Shown one piece after another: positions 25,632 through 37,048 of a stretch of DNA of 64,000 nt (within the stretch, counting starts at the first letter, position 1; the number at the start of each line of letters is the position of its first letter). Source of the stretch: Coriobacteriaceae bacterium (GTDB taxonomy: Bacteria; Actinomycetota; Coriobacteriia; Coriobacteriales; Eggerthellaceae). Both the position numbers and the translations under genes were made by a program. The stretch covers positions 209,704 to 273,703 of the forward strand of contig SUUE01000001.1 of assembly GCA_015062685.1 (NCBI GenBank), written 5' to 3'. The notes beneath the pieces are model-generated. The model ran no database searches, was not told the DNA's origin, and worked only from the letters and a program-made list of their open reading frames with translations.

Positions 25632-28253
25632 TTATTCGTTCGACTTGAGGCTTTCCACCATGTCCACTTTGCGGAGCTTGGGCAGCATGAGGAGCATCGA
25701 GATGCCCGAGAACACGAGCGTGAGCACGTAGCCCCATATGAAGCTTGGCGTGTGGATGGCGCGGCCGAACATGACCTGGTCCACTTCGGCGGTCGTGACC
25801 ACGAAGCCCTCCAGCAGCACGCCGAGCCCGAGGCCGATGGCGCCGCCGATGATGGCGAGCAGCGCGATCTCGCGGAAGATGTAGGCGTACGTCTCGCGCC
25901 GCGTGAAGCCGAGCACCTTGAGCGTCGCGATCTCGCGGATGCGCTCCTCGATGTTGATGTTCGTGAGGTTGTAGAGCACGATGAAGGCGAGCAGCGCGGC
26001 CGACACGACGAGCACGACCACGATGAGGTCGACGCTTCGCAGCATGGTGCGGTAGGTCTCGATGGCCTCGTCGTTGTAGGAGAGCGTCTTCACGAGGCCG
26101 CTCTCGCGCAGCAGCGCGTCCAGCCGGTCGCGGGCGGCGTCGTCGTCGACCACGTTCGCGAAGATGGCGTTCATGGCGGGCGGCGAGCCCACTTCCCGCT
26201 CGAACGTCTCGGGCGTCACGTAGACGTAGTTATATATGTAGTTCTCGAACAGCGCGCCCACCTCGTAGCGGTAGTCCGTGGGAAGCGCGTTGCCCATCTC
26301 GTCCTGGGGGCTGAGCGTGATGCTGTCGCCCGTGCCGATGCCCAGCTCCTGCGCGATCTTCTCGTTGACGATGGCGGTGCCGCCCTCGATGGCGAGCGGG
26401 TCGTGGCCGAGCCTCGTGCGGATGGTGCGCATCTCCGCGAACGCAGCGGCGTCCTCGGGCACGACGATGTCGATGCGCTTGCCCGATGCGCGCGGACCGC
26501 TCGAGAGCATGGTCTCGACGTGCGCGTTCGTGCGGCTCTCGACGGCACCCGACTCGTCGAGCAAGTCGTTCACGTGGGCGCGCTGCGAGTCGTCGAGCTT
26601 ATCCTCGAGCATGATTAGCGCGTTGTGGTGGATGATCTCGCCGTACTGCTTGTCGATGATGTCGTTGATGGCGTCGTGCAGCCCCAGCCCCGTGAGGAGC
26701 AGCGCCGTGCAGCCCGCGATGCCTATGACGGTCATGACGAAGCGCCGCTTGTAGCGGAAGATGTTGCGGCACGTGACCTTCCACGTGAACGAGAGACGGC
26801 TCCACAGCGGCGTGATGCGCTCGAGCAGGATGCGCTTGCCCGCCTTCGGGGCGCGCGGCAGCATGAGCGCCGAGGGCCGCTCGCGCAGCGTGGCCGCGAC
26901 CGAGGCCCACGTGGCAACGAGCGTGACGCCGATGGCCAGGCCTGCCGAGAGCGCCGAAATGCCCGCGTCCACGGGCAGTGGGCCAGCCGGCACGTAGTAC
27001 ATGATGGCGTAGGCGTTCATGATGACACCGGGGAGCAGCTTCGAGAGCACGGCAATGCCGATGGCCGAGCCCAGGGCGCTCGCGAGCAACACGTAGCCGA
27101 CGTACTTGAGCGTGATGCTGCCGCGGCTGTAGCCGAGCGCCTTGTACGTGCCGATGAGCTGGCGCTCCTCGTCCACCATGCGCGTCATGGTGGTGAGCGC
27201 CACGAGCGCGGCCACGAGGAAGAAGATGAACGGGAAGATGCTCGCGATGTGGTCCACGCGGTCCGCGTCGGCGATGAACGACGCGGTGCCCGTGTTCTTG
27301 TCGCGGCCCATGACGAGCCAGGTGGGCGGCTCCGGGTCGTCGACCTCGGCCTGCGTGTGCGAGAGGCGGTACTCCGCGAGGTCGAGCAGCCCGTCGTAGG
27401 TGGTCATGTTGCCGTAGAGGCTGTTCGTGATGGAGTCGAGGCGCGCCTGGCAGCGCTCGCCCTCGATGGATTCAACCTGCGCTTTCGCCTCGTCGACGAT
27501 CTGGTCGTAGGCCTCGGTGCCGTAGTCTGCCTCGCGCGCGCCCTTCACCGTGAGCAGCGCATCGGTGTAGGGGTAATCGCCGGTGAAGGTGCTGTCGGTC
27601 ACGTAGACCACCTGCTGCACCACGCCCGATCCGAGCGTGCTCGGGTCGATGGCCGCCGATGAGATGTAGAACGGCATGTGCGCCGTGCCCACCACCGTGA
27701 GCGTGCGCGTGGCGAACGTATCGTCGAGATCGCTCGTGCCTTGTTCGAGCTTCACCTCGCTGCCGATGCCGATGCCCTGGCTGAGCACGCGGTCGGCTGA
27801 GATGAGGCACTCCCCCGGCTTCCCGGGCCAGCGGCCCTCCTCCAGGATGAGGCGGTTCAGGTAGTTCGGGTCGTCGGATTCCACCGTCATGCCATCGGCC
27901 GCCATGCTGGACGACGCGGCTGCAGCGGGCAGCGCGTGCACGCGCGTCGTGTAGGTGGTGCCCTCGATCTGCGCGAGCGCGTCGGCCTGGCGCGCGCCCA
28001 TGACGGACTCGACGGCCGGCAGCTCGGCGAGCGCGCTTAGATCGTCGTCCTCGAGCCCCATCGTGCCCACGACGCGCACGTCGTAGGTGCGCGTGGCGTC
28101 CAGGTAGCGATCGAGCGCCACGTGCATGTCCGGCGCCGTCATGCGCAGGCCCGCGTAGAAGCCCGCGCCGAGCGCCACGATAGCGAGCAGCGCCAGGAAC
28201 CGCCCCGGCTTGCGGCTGATCGTTCGCAGGAACTCTTTCAGATGCGCGCTCAT
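25632..28253 (-). CDS. ABC transporter permease with two FtsX domains
   Basis: 873-aa inner membrane permease of the MacB/LolE type. It has an N-terminal helix (RFLALLAIVALGAGFYAGL) and a large extracytoplasmic domain. The first three-helix FtsX module is near 335-475 (VALTTMTRMVDEERQLIGTYKALGYSRGSI). A second N-helix (RRFVMTVIGIAGCTALLLTGLGL), a second outer domain, and a second FtsX module (NLTNINIEERIREIATLKVLGFTRRETYAYIFREIALLAIIGG) follow. The ATG follows GAAGGGG. The ATPase gene is directly upstream and a lipoprotein before that. Such Gram-positive systems often export or sense antimicrobial peptides or act on the envelope; no bceRS-like genes are adjacent. Confidence 0.88.
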   Translation of the reverse strand: MSAHLKEFLRTISRKPGRFLALLAIVALGAGFYAGLRMTAPDMHVALDRYLDATRTYDVRVVGTMGLEDDDLSALAELPAVESVMGARQADALAQIEGTTYTTRVHALPAAAASSSMAADGMTVESDDPNYLNRLILEEGRWPGKPGECLISADRVLSQGIGIGSEVKLEQGTSDLDDTFATRTLTVVGTAHMPFYISSAAIDPSTLGSGVVQQVVYVTDSTFTGDYPYTDALLTVKGAREADYGTEAYDQIVDEAKAQVESIEGERCQARLDSITNSLYGNMTTYDGLLDLAEYRLSHTQAEVDDPEPPTWLVMGRDKNTGTASFIADADRVDHIASIFPFIFFLVAALVALTTMTRMVDEERQLIGTYKALGYSRGSITLKYVGYVLLASALGSAIGIAVLSKLLPGVIMNAYAIMYYVPAGPLPVDAGISALSAGLAIGVTLVATWASVAATLRERPSALMLPRAPKAGKRILLERITPLWSRLSFTWKVTCRNIFRYKRRFVMTVIGIAGCTALLLTGLGLHDAINDIIDKQYGEIIHHNALIMLEDKLDDSQRAHVNDLLDESGAVESRTNAHVETMLSSGPRASGKRIDIVVPEDAAAFAEMRTIRTRLGHDPLAIEGGTAIVNEKIAQELGIGTGDSITLSPQDEMGNALPTDYRYEVGALFENYIYNYVYVTPETFEREVGSPPAMNAIFANVVDDDAARDRLDALLRESGLVKTLSYNDEAIETYRTMLRSVDLIVVVLVVSAALLAFIVLYNLTNINIEERIREIATLKVLGFTRRETYAYIFREIALLAIIGGAIGLGLGVLLEGFVVTTAEVDQVMFGRAIHTPSFIWGYVLTLVFSGISMLLMLPKLRKVDMVESLKSNE

Positions 28254-28287
28254 ACGCCCCTTCTCATTACACCAGAGAGTCGCGATG

Positions 28288-28414
28288 TTTCGGCAGCCTT
28301 CGGGAGGTTCGCCCTGTGCCGGCGATTACGCAGCCGCAACATCTCAATGTTGGCAAGCGCTTCCGGCGAGCACCCCGAGTCGGCACGGGGCGAGCCGCCC
28401 GAAGGTTGCCGAAA
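28288..28414. repeat. 127-bp imperfect inverted repeat inside the ABC operon
   Basis: Arms of about 34 bases, TTTCGGCAGCCTTCGGGAGG... and ...CCGCCCGAAGGTTGCCGAAA, match at all but four or five positions. A small CAACAT/ATGTTG hairpin lies in the centre. It occupies almost all of the space between the ATPase stop and the permease start. It is a different family from the other palindromes, and no second copy was seen in the window. Confidence 0.8.
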
Positions 28415-28427
28415 CCTATCGACCCCC

Positions 28428-29129
28428 CTACCACTCAAGGGTCTCGGCGCTCACGGGGTGTTCGTTCACCTCCACGCGGTCCGCGCGGCCCTCGCGCACG
28501 TGGATGACGCGGTCGGCGATTGCGGTGAAAGCCGAGTTGTGCGTGATGAGCACGACGGTCTTGCCCGTGTCGTAGCAGGTGGTCTGCAGCAGGCGCAGGA
28601 TCGCCTTGCCCGTGCGGTAGTCGAGCGCGCCGGTGGGCTCGTCACAGAGCAAGAGCTTCGGGTTCTTCGCCAACGCACGGGCGATGGCCACGCGCTGCTG
28701 CTCGCCGCCGGAGAGCTGCGCGGGGAAATTGTCCATGCGGCTGGCGAGCCCCACCTGCTCGAGCACTTCGGCCGCGTCGAGCGGGTCGGTGCAGATCTGG
28801 CTCGCTAGCTCCACGTTCTCCTTGGCGGTGAGGTTCTGCACCAGGTTGTAGAACTGGAACACGAAGCCGATGTCGTAGCGGCGGTAGTACGTGAGCTCCT
28901 TCTCGTCGAACGCGCTCACCTCGCGGCCGTCCAGGACGATGCTCCCCGACGTGCACGAGTCCATGCCGCCGAGCATGTTGAGCAGCGTCGTCTTGCCCGC
29001 GCCCGACGGGCCCACGACCACGACGAGCTCGCCTTGCTCGATCTCGAACGACATGCCGGATACGGCCGAGACTTCCACCTCGCCCATCTGGTAGACCTTG
29101 CACACATCACGGAACTCGACAAATGCCAC
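28428..29129 (-). CDS. ABC transporter ATP-binding protein (LolD/MacB type)
   Basis: Energises the neighbouring FtsX permease. Walker [18 protein letters not shown]-loop FVFQFYNLV, signature [15 protein letters not shown], Walker [14 protein letters not shown]-loop LITHNSAF. The ORF track includes 37 extra residues; GTG at 29129, preceded by AAGGGGG, begins directly at the conserved [19 protein letters not shown] and gives 233 aa, the normal size. It is separated from the permease by an inverted repeat and from the lipoprotein gene by a hairpin. Confidence 0.9.
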   Translation of the reverse strand: MAFVEFRDVCKVYQMGEVEVSAVSGMSFEIEQGELVVVVGPSGAGKTTLLNMLGGMDSCTSGSIVLDGREVSAFDEKELTYYRRYDIGFVFQFYNLVQNLTAKENVELASQICTDPLDAAEVLEQVGLASRMDNFPAQLSGGEQQRVAIARALAKNPKLLLCDEPTGALDYRTGKAILRLLQTTCYDTGKTVVLITHNSAFTAIADRVIHVREGRADRVEVNEHPVSAETLEW

Positions 29130-29158
29130 GGGAACCCCCTTCGTTTTTGCCAATAATA

Positions 29159-29189
29159 CACGAAAGCGCCCGATGTGAGCGCTTCCGTG
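29159..29189 (-). terminator. Hairpin between lipoprotein and ATPase genes
   Basis: CACGGAAGCGC pairs with GCGCTTTCGTG on the minus strand (11 positions, one wobble), followed by TATTATTGG. The tail is a poor T run, so it may be a weak terminator or a processing site between the lipoprotein and the ABC genes. Confidence 0.4.
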
Positions 29190-29244
29190 CTGGAGGGGGC
29201 TGATGTGTTGCGCGAGACGTTGCCGTCCCGTTACGCGCAAGGCG

Positions 29245-29937
29245 CTACTTGGCCCTCGTGACGTTGCAGAGCAGCTCGTCGAGGCCCGCGCCGTCCGCGG
29301 AGGTGGCGGTGGCCACCAGGAAGTAGTCGCCCTGCTTCTCGATAAGGGCCTGCTGGGCGAACGTCTGGCCGTTCACGAGGACGGAGCGCTTCATGGCAGC
29401 GAACTCGTCGCCGCTCTCGTTGTTCTTGTAAGTGCCGGCCTCGCCCGACCCGGTGGCCATGTACTTCGCGAAGCCGTCGGCGTCGAGCGCCTTGGCCTCG
29501 GGCGTTCCCGCGTAGACCACCGAGATGCTGACCGTCGGATAGGCGTCGCCGAAGGAAGCCGCCGCGTCGAAGTATTCCGCACCCTGCTGGAGCCGCTCGA
29601 CGGCCTGCTCGTTCGTGAGGTCGCCGCCGTTCAGCTCGGCGAGCTGGTCGGCGGTGTAGAACTTGAAGCCCTCGGGCAACTTGAACTGCACCTTGAAGTA
29701 GTCGTTCGCGTACGTGTCACCGCTGATGGCGCCCTTGACGGTGGGCGCCGATGCGGAACTTGCGCTCGTTGACGATGCGTCTGACACCGCGGAGGATGCC
29801 GCCGAGGTGGAAGCGGAGGCGCTGCCCGAGCTCGCCGCGCTCGAGGCCGCCTGGGAGCCCGACCCGCCGCACGCCGAGATGACGAGCGCCATGGTCAGCG
29901 CCGCTGTCAGGGCGATCGCCCTTCCGAATGTCTTCAT
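29245..29937 (-). CDS. Putative secreted lipoprotein
   Basis: Signal peptide MKTFGRAIALTAALTMALVISACGG with a lipobox (VISAC) and cleavage before Cys. A Ser/Ala-rich linker follows (about 25-65), then a globular domain of about 160 residues (FKVQFKLPEGFKFYTADQLAELNGG...). The ORF track's 15 extra residues are dropped because GGGGAGG lies just before the ATG at 29937. The fold is not one I can name; PsbP-like or DUF1795-like proteins have similar 'LPEGFKF' starts. Its place before the ABC genes suggests a substrate-binding or accessory role, but a hairpin lies between them. Confidence 0.75.
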   Translation of the reverse strand: MKTFGRAIALTAALTMALVISACGGSGSQAASSAASSGSASASTSAASSAVSDASSTSASSASAPTVKGAISGDTYANDYFKVQFKLPEGFKFYTADQLAELNGGDLTNEQAVERLQQGAEYFDAAASFGDAYPTVSISVVYAGTPEAKALDADGFAKYMATGSGEAGTYKNNESGDEFAAMKRSVLVNGQTFAQQALIEKQGDYFLVATATSADGAGLDELLCNVTRAK

Positions 29938-30083
29938 GCTGCACCTCCCCTTCCGGGCCCCGCTGGGCCCTTCGCTTCCCAACGCAGTGCATACAGCTGC
30001 ATAGTATCAACTCCCCGCCCCTTCCCGTATTCCAGTTTGGCAACGGTTGCGCGGGGCGCAGGGCTCGTTGCAGGTGGGTATGC

Positions 30084-30280
30084 TGGCAGGATTTCGCGCT
30101 AATCTGAAAAATGTCGGGTTCCATCCACGATTACGGGCTTTCGTGGCAGGATACGGCGCTAGTCTGAAAGGCTTTGGCGGGATATCGCGTTAGTCTGAAA
30201 GCAATTGGCAGAATATGGCGCTAGTCTGATTGATTCGTTTCAGAATAGCGCGAAATCCTACCACGAAAGGCAGTTTTTCT
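30084..30280. repeat. Modular ~205-bp intergenic element, copy b
   Basis: Four direct boxes (30084, 30144, 30175 and 30206, spacings 60, 31, 31, as in copy a), then an inverted box TTTCAGAATAGCGCGAAATC from about 30238. Similarity to the mirror segment stops soon after CCACGAAAGGCAG, so this right end is shortened or diverged. It lies between the lipoprotein start and the ABC fusion 3' end, with the inverted end toward the gene's 3' end. Confidence 0.88.
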
Positions 30281-30330
30281 TTCTCGAGGTGCCTCAGACG
30301 CACTGGGAACTGGCACGGCGAGGCCGGGCA

Positions 30331-33126
30331 CTACTTGAGGGCCTGGGCGGCGTCGGCTTGGGAAGCGCGGCGGGCGGGGATGTAGCCCGAGGCCACGGCC
30401 ACGAAGGCGCCGAAGACAACGGCGAGCGGAATGGCCCATAGCGGCGCGGACACCATGAGGCCCTCGCCCGTCAGGCGGCCGATCAGGAAGTTGACGAGCG
30501 GTTGCGCGGCGAAGCCCACGACCGCGCCGAACGCGCCCGCAATGGCGCCGATGATCACGTTTTCCCAGTTGAAGAGCGCGCGCACGTCGCGCTTCGAAGC
30601 CCCGAGCGCGCGGAGCAGCGCCACCTCGCGCTTGCGTTCGATGGCCGAGACGTAGGTGACCGAGAACACCATGATCACGCTCACGGCGAGCGCGATGGCC
30701 ACGAGCGCGCCGAGTGCACGCGACACGGCGTCGATCGTTCCTGCGACCGTCGTCATCCACGCCGCGCCCTCGTTCGCGTACGCGAGCGGCACGGCGCAGC
30801 TGTCCGCCGCCGTCATGCGCTCGTTGTAGGCGTCGATCTCGGCCTTCAGCTCGGCGTCGTTCTCGAAGCTCTTCGCGTAGATGGCCACCTCCATGGGCGA
30901 ATCGGCCTTCGCGCCGAGCCACTCCAGGTTCTCCTCGTACTTCGCGTTGAGCGACGCCGGGGCGTAGCGCTCGATGGCGCCGATGAACGCCTCGTCCGAA
31001 AGCGAAGCGGCCAGGTCGATGTCGGACTGCGCTATGCGCACGGACCCGTCGGCGCCTATGTAGTCGCCGAACATCGAGCGCAGCGTCTTCACCTGCTCTG
31101 ACGTGAGGTTCTCGACGTACTCGCGCTTCGCCTTGGAGAAATTGCCCATGTCGAGGATCTTCTTGATGATCTGGCGGTCGCGCTCCACGGCAGCGCGCTC
31201 GCTCGCGCTGATGAACTCGTCCTCGAACGACTTGCCGGTGAATACGTCCGTGCCGGGGTGCGCGAGCTGGTCCTTCACGATGTCGCTGTTGAGCGCGCAG
31301 CTGGCCAGGTAGGGCATGAGCTCGGACGTGTACGCGAGCGTACCGGCTTCCATGCCGTCGTCGTAGCCCTCGCGCGGCTTCACGACGCCCACCACCTTGA
31401 GCTCGTAGGCGTTCGAGACCAGGTTCTCCCTGAAAGTTCGGTCGCCCTCGCCGTTCTCCCAGCCTGCGCCCTTCTTGCGGTAGTAGTCGCACATGGGCAC
31501 GACGCGGTAGGTCATGCCGAGGAGCTCGTCGTAGGAATACGAATCCTTCTGGGCGGGAACCGACGCCGTGCCGTCCACGAGCACCTGAGTCGCGGCGTCG
31601 GCAAGGTCGGACAGGTCGGCGATGCCCGAAGCGTACTCGAAATAGTCGGTGAAGTGGCCGTTGCCGTTCGTGATGATCACGATCTCGTCGGCGCCCTGGG
31701 GCATGCGGCCGGCGAGCACCTCGTAGGGCGAGTCGCCCGTGCGCTCGTTGTAGATGAGCTCGCGCATGAGCGCGCCCTTGTCGGGCAGGTTCTCGAGCAC
31801 GACCTCCTCGGCCTGGTTGCCGAACGTGTGGGCGATGTCGATGTCGTCCATGAGGGTGACCTTGCCCTTGTCGATGATCTTGCGCCCGCGCTCGTCGTAG
31901 ACGTTGAGCATAATGTCGTAGCGTTCCTGCACGTCGAATGCGAGGTCGAGGATGCGGCACTGCGGGTCGTCGCGCACCGCGCCCATAAACGCGTTGAGGT
32001 CGCTGCTCTGGCGGTTCTCGAGGGCGGCGTAGAACATGGCGAGCGCGAGGTGGTCGACGGCCACGCCGCCCTCCACGTCCTGGCCCACGTAGACGCCCGA
32101 TTGCGTGAGCATCGTGGCGGCATCCAGCAGGGCGCTCGCGCTGCCGTCCTCCTTCACCTGGATGGGGGCGCGCAGGAGCGACTGCGAGGCGATCTGGGCC
32201 ATGTAGGCCTGAGCGCCCGCGTTGAGCGCGAGCATGAGCACCATGCCGAGCAAGCCGATGCTCGCGACGACGGCCGTGATGGCGGTGCGGGCCCGTTTGT
32301 TCTTGCTGTGGCGGCCCGCCAGCGCGCGCATGGTGAAGCGGCCGTCGGTGAATTTGGCCTGCGCGTGGCGGTTGGCGGCGTTGCCGTTGGTTGACGGGCG
32401 CTCGGGGAGCGCCCCTACGGGGTCAACCGCAGATGACGCGTTGGGCGAGTCCGAGATCACGTGGCCGTCGTCGAGCTCGATGATGCGGGTGGCGTAGCGT
32501 TTCGCGAGGTCGCGGTCGTGCGTGACGACGATCACGAGGCGGTCGCGGGAAATCTCCTCGAGCAGGTCCATGATCTGCACGCCGCTCGCGTAGTCGAGCG
32601 AGCCTGTGGGCTCGTCGGCGAGCACGATCTGAGGGCGCTTCACGAGGGCGCGCGCGATGGCCACGCGCTGCTCCTGGCCACCCGACATCTCGTTGGGCAT
32701 GCGGTCGGCGCACTCGCCGATGCCGCACGCGTCGAGCGCAGCGAGCACGCGCTCGCGCTCTCCCCCGTCTTCGGCCTGCTTGCCGCCCTGCGGGTCGAAC
32801 GACATGCCAAGGCGCACGTTGTCGTAGACGTTCAGGTACTCGACGAGGTGGGCCTCCTGGAACACGAAGCCCACGAGCGAGGCGCGGTAGCGATCCCACG
32901 CCACCTCGGTGAATTCGGAGAACGACGCCCCGCCCATGACGAGGTCGCCCCCGAAGGCGCGGTCGAGGCCCCCGATGACGTTCAGGAGCGTGGTCTTCCC
33001 GCACCCCGAGCGCCCGAGCACGCACACGAACCCCGAGGAGCCGAAGCTGAGGTTCACGCCGTCAAGCACGCGGCGCGCGGCCTCGCCCTCCCCGTAGGTC
33101 TTCGATATGGAACGTAACTCGAGCAT
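30331..33126 (-). CDS. MacB-like ABC transporter, ATPase-permease fusion
   Basis: 931 aa. The ATPase domain (1-230) has Walker A LGRSGCGKTTLLNVIGG, signature [15 protein letters not shown], Walker B IVLADEPTGSLD and H-loop VVTHDRDL. A linker of about 40 residues follows. The first membrane helix is near 285-305 (AITAVVASIGLLGMVLMLAL), an outer domain of about 500 residues follows, and three C-terminal helices form an FtsX module (SAIERKREVALLRALGASKRDV...GYIPARRASQADAAQALK). Topology is that of MacB, with an outer domain about twice the usual size. Part of the linker (DPVGALPERPSTNG) is encoded by a GTAGGGGCGC-type palindrome. The ATG follows AGGTGAT. No membrane fusion protein is adjacent. 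Confidence 0.88.
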   Translation of the reverse strand: MLELRSISKTYGEGEAARRVLDGVNLSFGSSGFVCVLGRSGCGKTTLLNVIGGLDRAFGGDLVMGGASFSEFTEVAWDRYRASLVGFVFQEAHLVEYLNVYDNVRLGMSFDPQGGKQAEDGGERERVLAALDACGIGECADRMPNEMSGGQEQRVAIARALVKRPQIVLADEPTGSLDYASGVQIMDLLEEISRDRLVIVVTHDRDLAKRYATRIIELDDGHVISDSPNASSAVDPVGALPERPSTNGNAANRHAQAKFTDGRFTMRALAGRHSKNKRARTAITAVVASIGLLGMVLMLALNAGAQAYMAQIASQSLLRAPIQVKEDGSASALLDAATMLTQSGVYVGQDVEGGVAVDHLALAMFYAALENRQSSDLNAFMGAVRDDPQCRILDLAFDVQERYDIMLNVYDERGRKIIDKGKVTLMDDIDIAHTFGNQAEEVVLENLPDKGALMRELIYNERTGDSPYEVLAGRMPQGADEIVIITNGNGHFTDYFEYASGIADLSDLADAATQVLVDGTASVPAQKDSYSYDELLGMTYRVVPMCDYYRKKGAGWENGEGDRTFRENLVSNAYELKVVGVVKPREGYDDGMEAGTLAYTSELMPYLASCALNSDIVKDQLAHPGTDVFTGKSFEDEFISASERAAVERDRQIIKKILDMGNFSKAKREYVENLTSEQVKTLRSMFGDYIGADGSVRIAQSDIDLAASLSDEAFIGAIERYAPASLNAKYEENLEWLGAKADSPMEVAIYAKSFENDAELKAEIDAYNERMTAADSCAVPLAYANEGAAWMTTVAGTIDAVSRALGALVAIALAVSVIMVFSVTYVSAIERKREVALLRALGASKRDVRALFNWENVIIGAIAGAFGAVVGFAAQPLVNFLIGRLTGEGLMVSAPLWAIPLAVVFGAFVAVASGYIPARRASQADAAQALK
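32396..32418. repeat. Type B palindrome inside the ABC fusion gene
   Basis: GGGCGCTCGGGGAGCGCCCC followed by TAC, identical in type to the intergenic copies. Here it is read in frame as VGALPERP in the ATPase-permease linker. Confidence 0.85.
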
Positions 33127-33240
33127 CTTGGAACATCACCTAACATCAGCATATAACAACGCGGCCCGGACGGGAGGGGCGGCTTGCGACCGCTCCGCCC
33201 CATCCGGGCGCGCAAACGTGCAGACGAGCTTGAAAGCTCT

Positions 33241-34368
33241 TTACTTGACGTACATCCTGTTGACGAAGTCCTCGCCGAGCAGGTCGCCCATGCCGAAATC
33301 GTTCGGGTTGAAGGCGAACAGCATGACGACGGCGTATCCGTCGAACTGGGCGCTCACGCTCACGGCGTACGTGTCCTTGGCCAGATAGACGCCGGTGCCA
33401 GCGCGCGTGATGCCGAACTGGTCGAGCGCGTCCTCGATCTGGCTCATGTAGCGATCTACGTACTTGGAGCTGCTGCCCATGCCGTTACCGCTCATGGCCA
33501 TGGCCATGCCCATGTAGTTCACGAAGTACTTCATGAGCGCGTCCATGCTGTAGTCGCTCACGGTGGCATGCTCGTAGGGCAGGCCCGCGCCGGAGACCAG
33601 CTTGGCCACTTCCTCGTTGGAGAGGTCGGGGTCGGAGACCACGGTGGCGAAGATGGCCATATGGCCCAGGTCGTAGCCTTCGACCTGCTCGTTAGCCAGG
33701 TCGATGATCGGCTGGAGGGACTCGTCAGCAGTGGACACGAGCACCCACTCGCCGTTCAGGTCCTTGGCCTTGGACGAGTCCATGATGTCGTTCCAGCTGG
33801 AGATGTCGCCGTTCCTGGCGCTGTCGAAGAGGTCGTTCACGAAGCTCGTCATCTTGTCGGACGACGTGTACAGGTTGAGCGAGGGGCCCGAACCCGTGTC
33901 GATCTCGGCCTTCTTCATCTTGCTGAGTTCGGCCTGCGCCTCGGTGGTCGTGCCGTTCACGAGCGTCTTCATGTTGACGCCGGAAGCGTTGACGCCACCC
34001 GAGCAGCGCGGGATGACGAGCAGCACGATGAGCAGGATGGCCGCGATTATCACGACCGCCGCTCCGATGATGATGGGCAGCTTGTTGGTGCTCTTCGCTG
34101 CCACGGGTGCGCCGACCGGCGCGCCTGCGGGCGCCGCCTCGGGGGCGGGCGCCGCGGCAGGCGCAGCGGCGGGCGCGCCCACGCCCGCGGGCTCTGCGGC
34201 CGCGGCGGGCATGGGCTCTGTTGCATTCACAGGAGCCGCCTGGACGGGCGCCTCCGCAGCAGGAGCACCATCGACTTGCGCGGGGGCAGCCTTCAGCGCC
34301 GCGCCGCACTCGCCGCAGAAAGCAGCACCATCGTTGTTCTGGTTACCGCATTTCGGGCAGAAAATCAT
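33241..34368 (-). CDS. Zinc-ribbon membrane protein of unknown function
   Basis: 375 aa. The N-terminal zinc ribbon (CPKCGNQNNDGAAFCGECG) has four cysteines. A Pro/Ala-rich linker (about 25-90) and one membrane helix follow (LPIIIGAAVVIIAAILLIVLLVI, about 97-120). A C-terminal outer domain of about 250 residues contains repeated Met/Gly stretches (YMGMAMAMSGNGMG). AAGGGAG precedes the ATG. The design of cytoplasmic zinc ribbon, one helix and an outside domain is shared with the gene at 47597, though the outer domains are not alike. No function can be assigned. Confidence 0.8.
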   Translation of the reverse strand: MIFCPKCGNQNNDGAAFCGECGAALKAAPAQVDGAPAAEAPVQAAPVNATEPMPAAAAEPAGVGAPAAAPAAAPAPEAAPAGAPVGAPVAAKSTNKLPIIIGAAVVIIAAILLIVLLVIPRCSGGVNASGVNMKTLVNGTTTEAQAELSKMKKAEIDTGSGPSLNLYTSSDKMTSFVNDLFDSARNGDISSWNDIMDSSKAKDLNGEWVLVSTADESLQPIIDLANEQVEGYDLGHMAIFATVVSDPDLSNEEVAKLVSGAGLPYEHATVSDYSMDALMKYFVNYMGMAMAMSGNGMGSSSKYVDRYMSQIEDALDQFGITRAGTGVYLAKDTYAVSVSAQFDGYAVVMLFAFNPNDFGMGDLLGEDFVNRMYVK

Positions 34369-34437
34369 AGTTGCTCCCTTCTCGCTTGACCTTACGTTAC
34401 CTTGCCTTGCCGTTCTATTCTACTATCCCTGCACGCC

Positions 34438-36585
<2,148 letters not shown>

Positions 36586-36767
36586 GTTTTTCCTCCTTTG
36601 GTCTTGGTGCAACGACCTGTTGGCTTCGGGCCGCTCATCAAAGCTCGAAAACAACAGCCCTCAAATGATAGTGGAACTTGTTGCCGAATTGTTGAGAAAA
36701 TCGGTGATGTGACGCTTTTGCATACTAAAGCGCTTGCTCGACCGACCGCTCCGACGGTCGGCCACGC

Positions 36768-36889
36768 GGGCTTCGCTCGCCGCGTCGTTTCTGTAGGGGC
36801 GCGCTCCGCGCGTCCTCCGCTCCGGCGGCGGGCACCGCGGGCTGCGCTCGCCGCGTCGTTTCTGTAGGGGCGCGCTCTGCGCGTCCTCC
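36768..36889. repeat. 71-bp tandem repeat containing type A palindromes
   Basis: A unit starting GGGCTTCGCTCGCCGCGTCG at 36768 recurs at 36839. Each holds one GTAGGGGCGCGCTCCGCGCG palindrome (36793, 36864). The unit's first part resembles the conserved block of the nested-stem element that begins immediately after (36890), as if the array had grown from a duplication of that element's edge. Confidence 0.75.
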
Positions 36890-37029
36890 GCTCCTGCGGC
36901 GGGCACCGCGGGCTTCGCTCGACGCGTCGTCGTCGCGAGCTAACTTTCCCGCCAAATACGGGCGGGAAAGTGGATCTCGCTCCTCCTTTGGCTTGACCTC
37001 GCTACGCCCGCGGTGCCCGCCGCCGGAGC
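36890..37029. repeat. Nested-stem repeat element, copy 3
   Basis: The outer arms GCTCCTGCGGCGGGCACCGC... and ...GCGGTGCCCGCCGCCGGAGC pair over 24 bases with one mismatch. The inner stem is CTTTCCCGCC/GGCGGGAAAG around AAATACG at 36943-36970. The internal blocks are the same as in copies 1 and 2. It lies between the hppA leader and the truB 3' end. Confidence 0.87.
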
Positions 37030-37048
37030 TACCGTGTTTGGGACGATG

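Noticed and set aside
25387-25731. ORFs over the 87-bp tandem repeats (for example the 114-aa and 124-aa frames)
   Set aside because: They only translate the repeat units (ARALGERPYRAFRQGG and similar) and overlap the permease gene.
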